64,000 nt of DNA from Gymnopilus junonius (Eukaryota; Basidiomycota; Agaricomycetes; Agaricales; Galerinaceae): contig JADNYJ010000172.1 of the NCBI GenBank assembly GCA_015501075.1, positions 1-64,000 of the forward strand, given 5' to 3'. The notes beneath the pieces are model-generated. The model ran no database searches. It saw only the letters and a list, made by a program, of their open reading frames with translations, and had not been told where the DNA came from. The first letter of the stretch is position 1; every line of letters begins with the position of its first letter. The position numbers and the translations under genes are program-made. This document shows positions 45,152 to 54,956 of the stretch, one piece after another.

Positions 45152-45350
45152 CTGGAGATTAACGGGAATATCAGTAATTGACGGTTTGATTTGGGAGTTG
45201 TAGAATGCTGACGATTAGACTGGAATTCACGCTGATCAAATGAGCTTAGAAATTGACGGGAATTATCTTAGATCCCATGTCTGCTCACCTTTGTTACAGT
45301 TTGCTGGGGGCTCTGAAGTTCGAGGTATGTCTTCAGTGCCTTTTATATCT
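45152..45350 (-). promoter_or_regulatory. TATA box, leader and 5'-UTR intron of family 1 copy 4
   Basis: GATATAAAAG (45341-45350), leader CAGAGCCCCCAGCAAACT, donor AAGGTGAGC (45288) and acceptor TCTCCAG (45152). Leader and intron borders match those at 20898-21078. Confidence 0.65.
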
Positions 45351-46137
45351 TCAGCCATTAGACGCTTAAATTTTCAACAGAGCCTCTTACTACAAAATGG
45401 TAGACTGTCGGCTTCGATCAGTTTGAATGAGAGCTAGAACCCTTATGGCCTCAAAGTAGTTGAATGTTGCGACCATGGTATGAAAATTTCTGGTTCTGGT
45501 GTCTCGAATCAGAAATTGGATCCGAAAGGCAAGGGTACCTGCCGCAGGAGGCCTTTCCTACTCGAGGGAAGCAAACTTGAAGGCGAAGGACAGGTACAGT
45601 GAAACCAGTTCGGCCCGATCTACTGAAGACTAGTTGCCGTTGACTAGACTATTGAACGATAGATGCTTTGCTTCGAAACCCTTCCAGAATTTGATGGACG
45701 TTTTATCTAACTTGTGTTCAAATTTTAGGCTTGTATTATTTACATACGGTTGCGCTTCTGCGTTTCTGAACTGTCCAAGTGACTGAAAAGAAGATTACTT
45801 GGAAAGACAAGAAGGAAATTATTGGGTGAGAATCTGTTTTCGGCCTTGATTTATATTTCCCTTCTAAAGTTCCATTGAACTACATGCTTCCATTGAGCAG
45901 ATATATTTGACCCTTCAAACCTAAGGACCTAAGAAAAGACCTGTGCACTTGGTATTTAACGATTATGTGTCGTAAAAGAATGCTAGTAACTGAGTCACTA
46001 TTCTAGAGCTCCTAATTCGACTAAAGTTTGACGGTTATTCTTAGCCATGTTCCGATTGGCTTACGAACGGTCAGCGTAACATACGACATGCGTTCAGTTT
46101 CTCTTGGATCACATCACCATCGTCCCTGCCATCCATC
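45351..46137. other. Gene-free stretch
   Basis: No supported frame. Confidence 0.4.
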
Positions 46138-47556
46138 ATGGATCCACTACCTTACAGAGGACTACCAACGGAACTTTTGGGATACATTATCGACGTACTC
46201 GCCAGAGAAAGGGACATATCGACGCTCAAAACATGTTCCTACATCGATCGGCTCTTCTGCACCTTATCGCAGGCGCATCTCCTTCGCAATATCACCCTAC
46301 AAAAAAGTCAACTTTATGCTATCCGAGGACATCACTCTTCATGGGTATTTCATCGGACCTTTATAACCCAACAAACCCCTTCATCGAGACGCTAGATATC
46401 TCCCCGCATATCGCATCGTACGTTCATGGCCTCACCCTTCCATGTAACTGGATTAGACAACGTCCTTCGCCTTCTTGGATGGACACCGACACAGCAATTT
46501 CTCAACTACTCCCACGTCTCGTCAATCTCCAGCGCCTATCAATCAGAGGGAATAAAACGAGCTTCTCACACTGGCAGATCATAAACCAAAGCCGTGGTCG
46601 ACGTTTTCATGGTCCTTCAGAGAAGCAATTGCCGTAGTCCTCGCTAACCGCTGCCTTTTAGAGATCGATTTGACGGGCGTCGGCTGCTTCCCAAGCGAGT
46701 TACTTCGACACTGTCCTACAGTAACCCGGCTATCACTCGCTAGTCTGTTCAGGACAGAAAACACCCCAAATGACGGTACCAGTCAAAATCGTTTATCTTG
46801 TCCGGTCCTTCCGATCATCACCCCAAATCTCATCAACTGGAGTTTCTCCATATAGACGAGGTGTGGAATGAATTGGATGGAATGAGAGTTTTCTCATCAT
46901 CCGCCTGGCCGTTCGATGTTTCATCCCTCCATACTCTGAATATATATCCTTGTTCTCCCTTTTAGCATTCCCGAACTGTCAGAAATAATGCCGTACTTAC
47001 GGTGTCTTCGCATTCAAACGGGTGATCTGCCAGGTAAGTATCATTTTCGCATCATGAATCATCGTCAAATCTGATCTTCCTATTTGGTACGATAGTCCAT
47101 GATTCATATAACTCTCTCGGTTATATATTATCACGCTACGGAGCGGCGACGCCAGATCTTCAAAAATTTATGACCCTTCAGTCTCTAACCATCGACGCGA
47201 AATTCACAGTTCGCATATTTCACCACAGAAGTCTTATCGACTACTTCACCAGTCCCCTACCATGGATAACGGACCTCCTGAAAACAATCTCCAGCTCCAG
47301 TTGGCCAGCAGCTGAGACTCTCACTCGACTCACCCTCAATCTTTCTCTGGAGCTTCCTTTTCCCAACGAACTGATTCGGTTGATTGATAAGGCGCTAGAA
47401 AACCTGATAATAGACCTGTCAAGCCGATTTCCAAACCTGAAGACTGTCGAGCTGCGTATCGTTCATCTGGATGGTGAAGGGTTTGGATTGTTAAGCCGAG
47501 GGAAAGCTGGAGCGTCCTGCGTGGAAAGAGGCTGGTCAATGGTATTGATACAGTAG
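46138..47556 (+). CDS. F-box protein, copy 2 (several one-base frame breaks)
   Basis: Starts MDPLPYRGLPTELLGYIIDV, an F-box (LPTELLGYIIDVLARE), then SQAHLLRNITLQK, TLDISPHIASYVHGLTLPC, LVNLQRLSIRGN, LLEIDLTGVGCFPSELLR, LEFLHIDEV, and, after an intron near 47035-47097, LQSLTIDAKFTVRIF and VELRIVHLDGEGFGLL. Every block has its counterpart in copy 1 (16085-18265). Frame changes are needed near 46297 (A-run), 46580 (A-run), 46822 (C/A-run) and about 46963; the first three are each one lost base. With those corrected it would encode a complete F-box/leucine-rich protein. Confidence 0.65.
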
Positions 47557-47594
47557 ATCCATTAGGATTGCTTTCATCTCAATGCACACATTTC

Positions 47595-48373
47595 TTAATT
47601 ATTCACACTGTTCAATTCGAGGCACTCTAAAATAATGATCAGTTCGACGATCGAAGCCCAATGTTCAACATTCATTCCTAATCGATCGAAGCCACACGTA
47701 GAGTGTAAACGGAAAAAATGTAATACATTGTGCGGAACGCTCTCACACAACGGCATACTCGAAACTATAAGAGAAATGTGCAAGTTTAGAGGAGTTAACT
47801 GCACGCACTTACCAGATCCCACAATCATACGATCGACAGCATCTTTCCTCAACATCTTTGAACGCTCGCATTCTTTATCCAGAGATGACAGGGAGCGCCA
47901 GGACGCACAACGGGCTGGCACGCTCGGAACCGCAATCCCCGCCGCAGCCCATTGCTCCACAAATGCCTTGTCCTTGATGAGATTGGGTGTCCCAGGCATG
48001 GGTGACTCGGCTTCTAGATCCATATAGTATTCTGAGCCTGTGGTCTCCTCTGTGATGCTGTCTAGAATGAGAGGAGGTGGTAGTGTGCGTTTCCGTTGCG
48101 GGCGGTCATGATTGATCCATGGGTGTGGGTTGCATCGGAGAGTGTGTATCCACAAAAGCGGTAAGAGCGTAGAATGTCGTGTATAGGTCGAGAATTTGAA
48201 AATTTAAGTAAAAATATACAGATCCGAGGGATATTCCATGAGCCTTTGACACTGCAGCAAAGAAGGAGAGGATAAGTACCTATGGATGATCCACCCTCCC
48301 ACCATTCCTTTATTTGGCTGTGAGTAGATGATTTGAGGCTCGAATTGGATCTATTTTGCAGTCGTAAGTTCAT
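47595..48373 (-). CDS. Hypothetical protein, convergent to F-box copy 2
   Basis: A possible three-exon gene. Exon 1 from ATG 48373 encodes MNLRLQNRSNSSLKSSTHSQ and ends at a GTACTT donor. A later exon runs LPPPLILDSITEETTGSEYY...PNLIKDKAFVEQWAAAGIAV to a GTAAGT donor near 47822, and the last exon, after TCTTATAG, continues in phase with SSMPLCESVPHNVLHFF to a stop at 47595. The protein has no domain I recognise and the first intron's acceptor is unclear. Balanced amino-acid composition and phase-consistent splice sites favour a real gene. Confidence 0.35.
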
Positions 48374-48597
48374 AGTGAGTCCAGCGAAGACAATAGAGTG
48401 AGGGAAGTTGGAAGGGAGTAGAACAAAAAAAAAGTGCGACCAAGACCCGGCGTCCAATGCGGGTAATACCGTAAAGGTACAAGCACGTGCATACCCAAAA
48501 TTTGTCGTTGAATGTTACGCTCAATTAGGTTTTCCTCACTGTGGTCTCACCTCCACCTTCCTGATCGGCCCCCACTTTCTTTGAAGAGGATAACGAT

Positions 48598-49607
48598 TAA
48601 GGCTCCAACCATATACTATACGTATAGACCCTCAGGCGTATATATATGGATACAATTGATTAGAGTATATATACTGTATATATAGAGTATAGTATAGGGT
48701 TTTTCTAAGGGTCGATTTCTCCGTGTTTCCATTTGTGCTTCATGGGCTCGTTTACATCAAATAGGCCGCAGCGGATCCATACCTTCGATAGCAAAGCCTT
48801 ACATACCGTCTCAGCTTTCAGAGACCCACGTAAGTCACTGCAAATATGGCGAGACTTGGAGAAGGTACGTTCTACGGAGACACTGGTGGCAGGGATTGCA
48901 AGAAAGTCACGAGCCATTCTCGCGATAGTGGGAAAGGCAGCGCCGTGGACCTGCAATAAGATGAGTTTGGTCATAAAACATGATTAATGAGCTATAGATG
49001 TACCTTCCACCAAGCGAGAGGATCCATCAGGTCTCCTCGACCTCCCTCAAATCTCAAATATCGCTTCACCTCATCTTGAAATAACTCCTTGGGCGTGGCA
49101 CTAGCGGTAGCAGGCTTGTCAGTCTCAACAAAGTTGAAATCAAGGATGCCGGCAAGCCACTTTTCCGAAGAAGTTGAAGAAGTTGTGATAGTAGAAGAGC
49201 TTGACGACGGCTCTTTCGAAGCAGCAGCTGAGGGTTGATTTACGCCTTCCGACGGATTTTCGAAGTACGTCGTGGCGACCTGATGAAAAAGTGTCTCCGC
49301 CTTCTCCACCGCGTCTCTTTGGAATTCTGCTTTAGTCTTGGCCGTTGCTGCCCCGTGGTACTGTCAGTGAGGATAACGTGTGGGATAGGATCGGTTATAG
49401 TCATTCTGAACCACTCAGTGCGCAGGGATGGATGGAGCACTTGATTTGAATGAGAAGCAGTAAGATAAGACATAGAACATTAACGTCGAATGAGTGCTTA
49501 CTGGTGCCAAGTTTGTAGTAATGATTATCTTCGGCTTTCACCTTGTACTTATTCAGCAGTATATACCATATATATAGGGTATAGTATACTGTACGGTTGG
49601 AGCCTTA
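48598..49607. mobile_element. 1010 bp hAT-type element remnant
   Basis: Termini TAAGGCTCCAACC.TA and the reverse complement of GGTTGGAGCCTTA are inverted repeats, extended by AT-rich (TATACTATAC) subterminal DNA. The element is flanked by the exact 8 bp target duplication ATAACGAT (48590-48597, 49608-49615), the hallmark size for hAT. It contains the last part of a hAT transposase on the reverse strand. Most of the transposase (zinc finger, RNaseH-like core) is missing, so it cannot move itself. Confidence 0.85.
48705..49309 (-). pseudogene. hAT transposase C-terminal dimerisation domain, remnant
   Basis: Two frames joined by an intron near 48975-48995 encode DEVKRYLRFEGGRGDLMDPL, WWKVH, FPTIARMARDFLAIPATSVS and ERTFSKSRHICSDLRGSL, the conserved hAT family C-terminal dimerisation region. 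The upstream part is a Ser/Thr-rich low-complexity segment, and the catalytic region is absent. Confidence 0.85.
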
Positions 49608-49789
49608 ATAACGATAAAATTTGCTATATGGATTGTAAGTATGAAGTCCTTAATTTTGGTCCAGGTTGCTAAATGTTCTCTCAGGAAAGTACTACCAGTT
49701 CCAAAGGCTGACGGATCCTTTCAACCGTGGCAGAGTATCGGAAGCACACCTCATCGCTGTCACTGACCAACTTTTGAAGAAATTTAGTC

Positions 49790-50479
49790 AGGGACCTTTC
49801 TAACTTCATTGCCGTTCAATTTATCAAGCCTTCACACTCTGAGCCTATCTCCGCGCGAGGTAGCGAACCTATACCATCTTCCCAGGAACTTAATATCTCT
49901 CCAACATCTGCAAATACACACGGACCAACTCGGGAGTAAGTCCAGAATTATTTCTTAAATTGATATGCAACACTAACCACTCTTTCATCAGCCGATACCG
50001 TATACGACCAACGTGGATATCTACTACGGCACTACCGCCCCATCAGTCTCAGTCTGACCGAATCTCCTCTCCAACATTTTCACGCCTTACAATCCCTAAC
50101 CGTCAATGCCAATTTTAGGATCGCCTCCTTCGACTCCAATATCCCCCTTTTCATTGACTGTTTCTCCAGCCACCTTTCCTGGATAACAGAGTTCCTCAAC
50201 CTATGTTTCCTATCCAACTCCAATGCTGAACAGTCGGCTTTGTCAAAGAAGATTATCATGAAATTACCCTTTCCACCGCATTTTCCCACCGACTTTTTTC
50301 CATATTTCGATGGGGGATGGAGGAGGTTAGCAGGGTGTTTGTATTTAGAGGCGTTTGAGGTGTTGGAGGTGGAATTGCATGTAGGCGGGTTGAGTGGGAG
50401 AGATGTAAAAGCGTTGTGGGGGAATGTAGGTTGTCAGGAGTTGGTGGGGAGAGAAGGAGTCGTTGTTTCGTCGGAGTAA
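49790..50479 (+). pseudogene. F-box protein copy 3, 3' half only
   Basis: Begins abruptly with LPFNLSSLHTLSLSPREV, aligning with FPFDLAQLHRLSFSP of copy 1. After an intron (GTAAGT near 49937 to TCATCAG near 49990) it continues ALQSLTVNANFRIASF, LSWITEFLNLCFLS and WRRLAGCLYLEAFEVLEV to a stop at 50479. The F-box and proximal leucine-rich part are missing; the hAT remnant ends 180 bp upstream. Confidence 0.7.
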
Positions 50480-51237
50480 GCAGCATCGTGTCGAATAGTG
50501 CAATTGGCTGTATGGGTGGCTTTAGTATGAAGAATGTATATTTTTCCCGCTATTCGATTTTTAATTGGATATCACCACCATTCGTAACTAGGTGCGCTAT
50601 TTAAGATGGCGACCTTAAAGATAAATACTTACTGGAAATCCAAAATAAAAACGCGGAAGCCAAGGCATAAAGTGCCTAGTTCGACGATATCAAGTGTTGG
50701 CGGACCTTATATTCGTTCAGTGTTTGATTTCGAACCAGTTTTCAAGGGTTTTATGAGTATAAATTGTACTTCACAGTTTACTTACAAATTCTAGCCCAGA
50801 CTCCGTAGAACCCATATGTGAGGGTATTGTCAGCTTCAACGCGTTAATGTTGAGGCAAGTCGGAGTCGACTCGCTTGTTCAGGTGGCGGCGAAACCCGAG
50901 ACGCGTTCACCTCGTTTTCTCTTTTCATCCACACTACCCCACGGCCTCACACACCCGTCCTTACACTGCACTTCCTATCTATCATTGATTAACCAGATAC
51001 TGTGGGTTGACACCGTATTGACGCTGGGATGTATGTGACAGAAGAAGGGATCCGTATGGGTGTTAAAACATGAAGGTCCCAGCAGGTACGTCACAGAACA
51101 CTTCTCTGCTTCGTGATCGTCCTAAATTTTTGATGCAGGTGTGGCTCATCTAAATGCTTCCTTTTCGTCTCTTTCGTCTCTATCTCCCTCTCCAGGAAGA
51201 ACGAACCCGAGGTGAACTGAGGTTCATTTAATGACAG
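50480..51237. other. Gene-free stretch
   Basis: No supported frame, although the missing first exon of the next model may lie here. Confidence 0.35.
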
Positions 51238-51867
51238 CGCCCTCAACTCGCCATTTCCTTCGTCTGGAAGAATGAGACAGAGGTTCCTCGGGCTCCGAAC
51301 AGAGCTCACGCGCGATATTACTATGAACATGCTCTTTACACTGGATTCAATCTCATTGATCATTCTCCAGGTCCGTTTTTTCTATTCTGTTTCTTCGATT
51401 TCTTAGAACTGACGTGTTTTTCGTCCTCGATTGTTATAGATCTAGGCCAGGGCTCAAATGTCTCTCTGGAGCTTCAGCAACACGCCTCAAGCATCGACCA
51501 CGCTGCAGACGACGCAGTCGCCAGCTACGCTCACACCGGAAACCTAGCTTTACAACTCATTTACCTCCATCTTCGACTTTGTCCTCCATCAACCCAAGTT
51601 ACCGTCGCCAGAGCCAGCAGTCCAGTACCCCACAGCGCTGCCGTCTGGCGGCCCTTCCTCATGGTTTCGATTTTGTCAGGCATGATATCCACCACTGACA
51701 ACACCGCTATTGTCATGAAGAAAGTACAGAGGATGGTACTTGGAGGTCGAAGTTCGAAGCCTAATTTCCGCAAGGCTGAGCTGAAGGTTTTGACCATGAA
51801 GACAGAGCTGTTCAAGAAGGGAGAGGATAATCGGGATAATCACGAAGATACTGTTCAGATGAGATGA
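51238..51867 (+). CDS. Hypothetical protein, 5' exon not identified
   Basis: A frame opening at an acceptor GACAG (51237) reads NETEVPRAPNRAHARYYYEH, then across a phase-1 intron (donor GTCCGT near 51372, acceptor TTATAG near 51440) to DLGQGSNVSLELQQHASSID and on to MVSILSGMISTTDNTAIVMK and a stop at 51867. Phase agreement and mixed composition support a gene. No domain is recognised and no start exon was found. Confidence 0.35.
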   Translation, partial: RPQLAISFVWKNETEVPRAPNRAHARYYYEHALYTGFNLIDHSPGPFFLFCFFDFLELTCFSSSIVIDLGQGSNVSLELQQHASSIDHAADDAVASYAHTGNLALQLIYLHLRLCPPSTQVTVARASSPVPHSAAVWRPFLMVSILSGMISTTDNTAIVMKKVQRMVLGGRSSKPNFRKAELKVLTMKTELFKKGEDNRDNHEDTVQMR

Positions 51868-54592
51868 AGTCAGTCGATGATGTGGTGCTGCGTTAGCTTG
51901 GTGGCTAGGAGGTTTGAGGAGGACGGAGTTAGGAATCACGACACCGCCGTTGGAGCTACGCAATTCCCCTGCCTGATACATTCATTGAGCAACCCAGCCG
52001 TTGTGCTGGTACTCACCTCCGAAATCTTCCCTATCTGGGCCTGATTCGTGGTGTGGGTTTGTGTCTGTCCTCACTTCGTCTCATTTCCTTTCGCTCGTGG
52101 AACCACATCCCATCCCTGGAATGTTACCGCCACCGCTACCTCCTCCCACGTACTCCCCCATCCCTCCCCAGTTCCCATGGCCGCATCATTGGGACTAGCA
52201 GCGCCAGCACCAACACTGCATCTCCCAGGCACAGACATAGGCAGGGGCTGCGCATACAGACGCGGACACCAAGGAGCGTATGGAATGACAAGCGGCGCAC
52301 CACCCCACCCGCCACCGCCGCGACCATTACTTACCATCGAGAGTATGGCGACATCCCTCGTCCGGAGTCACGTGCAGGACGAATCAACCCTCGCGCGGAC
52401 TGTCCCCTTCGGCATTTTGACGGCAACTCAGGCAGCAAGCCATTGAATAATCCTTGCCTTCAGTGCTTAACACCTCCCGCAGCCATCCTCAGCACGCTCG
52501 AGACAGACAGCGGTGACGTGGCTGATGGTCATCAAGTAGCATTGTCGTCACTCACTCCTGCCTCCTCTCCACTCCCACTGAGCAATGGCTGTGCCATCCC
52601 CCGTGGGTCCAAGTTCGAGTTCGAGTCCAGATGATCAACTTCAACTTCAAGCTCAAGTCTATGAGTTCGACTTCAAACGTTCAGGTTGAAGCTCTGGCCT
52701 CCGTCCCTGTTGCGCATCCACCAAACTCGATGGCGGCATTGGCGTTGCGTTGCCGTTGCTGTTGGTCTTGGTACACTTCCAAGTCTCGCTGGGTTTAGAG
52801 GCGTGGAGGAATGTATGGATCTATGGCGGAAGAGGTATAGAAGTGCTGCTTCCTGCGACTAAGATTATTGTAAGTTTTTCTCTGCTTTTTTCTCATTTAT
52901 TCTTCCCTTCCTTCCTTCCGTTCTTCCGTTCTTAATTCCTTCACTTCGTCCTTCTTTCTTCTTTCTTTCAAGGCCCATTTTTCTTCTATTGGTGGTATGA
53001 TACTGATAGTCTACTTTCTTTCGGATTAGATTCAACGAACGAACATCGATAATGTCAATGTCAAGGTCATGTTTTCTTCCACCACCGCTCTTCAAGCTTC
53101 AAGCTTTAGAGTCCTCGCTCTGACTGTCTTCCTCCTTCATCTACATCGGAAGCTTTTACAGCACATCTGCGCATCATCACACAACCCGACCCACTTTCCA
53201 CATTACACCCTCCTTCAATACTTCCTCCCCACCCCCTCACGCAGTGTCGCTGCTGGTAGCTGCATTACTGCCCATCACCTTTGCCCCTAAACTTTCAACT
53301 CTCCACTTAATTGCCCAGGACTACGTCTTCTTCGGATGTTTGGACTACAATCTTCCGACCGTTTCGAGCTTTCAGTCATTCTACCTTTTAGGCTGAAGGA
53401 AGGCATGTGCGGTGGCGTGTCGTGGGTGTGCATGTATGAAGAACTAGGTCAAGATCAACAGTTGCGAGGGGAGGAAAGGGTTGAATAGTAGGAGGGCAGC
53501 CGGAAATGGGAGGGTCTGTGACAGCCGTGATGCTGTGACGCACCACCTTTTCCTCTCTCTGCGTCCAAGATCGTTACCGCGTACTGGCTGGTCCAGCAGC
53601 TAGAGTATGTCACCCTCGTCTCAAGGTTCAGCGCTTCAATGATACCGTACACTTGCGTCCATCAGTATGGGATGGATACCCGACTCCGGAATACACATGC
53701 AGTCTTTTTTCGCCTCTAATCTGTGCCCGACTACACAACCATGCTGCAGCTGTATTAAAGAGTGAGGAGGACTACAGAAGAATGCGAACGTCCACAGCGC
53801 TGTGCTCCTGTATGCACATGCAGATGCTTCTGCTTGGGTGTTGGAATCGGAGGCAAGTTGTCAAGTTGTTATCAGCAGCCGGGTGTTTTCTGCTGCCATT
53901 AGTCGTCAATTGGAGGCGACGGGATGGGAGCTTTGGATTGACGGCTGGTGGTCCAGGTTTAGGATAGGGATGATCAATTGACGCATTGGCGTTGGTGCGT
54001 TGACGTTGATGCCGATGGTTGACCTTGACGAGTTGTTGAGGTCTGTGACAGACGTGACGATATGACGGATTAGCATCGATTCTTCTGTGGTTGGCTCTGA
54101 AGCATACACCTCGAAGCATTTCGAATCCATGCCCTTTATTCACGCTCTTGGCGGAGATCGACTCAAAGAGTACAGTCCTCGTAGCCGCTTCCACCACCTG
54201 TGCTCCACAGTACCCCAAGTTCAATCCTTCTTTCAGATTCGACGCAAGAAGCCTAGGATGGTATACGCTTACCAGGACCTTCTTTTTTTCCCTCATCCCT
54301 CCTGCGTAACTTCCACGTACACGACCCAGGCTGTGCTGCGCATTTGTCGCCTCCCTCTCTTCCCTTACTACCATTTCACGGTTCCGCACCTTGTGGAGTG
54401 ACCAGAACGAGTTTTGGGTGGCATCACGGGTTGGGCGGACCAGGCGAGTTTTTGGTGGTGGTAACCGGCTGGTGGTATATCGAGGAAAGATGCAGATGGC
54501 TGATGGTGGGCGCACCGATTGGATCGCCGGTTTTGAGTGGTGAATGGTCTCGGAGATGAGTGAAAGAATGGACAACCGTTTCTAGTACATAG
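51868..54592. other. Gene-poor stretch
   Basis: Many overlapping frames on both strands, the longest a 267-codon reverse frame at 53772-54575, none with a domain, signal peptide or conserved splice sites. Pyrimidine-rich (TTCC)n-like DNA occurs near 52900-52960. Confidence 0.4.
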
Positions 54593-54956
54593 TTAGTTGA
54601 TGATCGAAAACCGTTCTCTTTCTCTTGTCAGAGTAAAGTAAGGTGAACCTCCAGTCTCAAAAGATATGTTACTACCTATATCACCACTTCCGCCGCTCGT
54701 ACCAGCAATTCCTTTTCCTTTATTCTTATTTTTTCCCTTGCCATTACACCTTTGTTGCCAATACTTCCAGCAGAGTTTATCTCGGAAATTTCGCCAGCGC
54801 CGCCTACATTCGACCCTAAATTACCAAGCCCTGATTTCCGACTACGATACCGCCTTTGTTCTTGAACTTAACTTTCGAAACTCTGGCTTCGCTCGCAGCT
54901 TGATCTGCAATGACGAAGCTGGCAAGTATGATGATGCAAAGAAGGACTTTCTGCAT
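54593..54956 (-). CDS. Gly/Asn/Lys-rich secreted protein with two frame breaks
   Basis: Starts MQKVLLCIIILASFVIADQA, a signal peptide, followed by FKNKGGIVVGNQG. One lost base near 54818 shifts to GNLGSNVGGAGEISEINSAG, and another near 54750 shifts to NGKGKNKNKGKGIAGTSGGS, ending at TAA 54593-54595. The Gly/Asn pattern recalls family 1, but the sequence is not alignable beyond composition. A TATA-like AAAGTATAAAGAG lies at about 55090. Confidence 0.45.

Noticed and set aside
52048..52634. Pro/Ser-rich frames in a gene-poor region
   Set aside because: Three overlapping frames of similar length on one strand, none with domain or introns; typical of CCACC-rich noncoding DNA.
53772..54575. 267-codon reverse-strand reading frame
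   Set aside because: No domain, signal peptide, coiled coil or conserved splice sites; rich in Arg/Pro/His as in chance frames, and overlaps other long frames in the same GC-balanced DNA.
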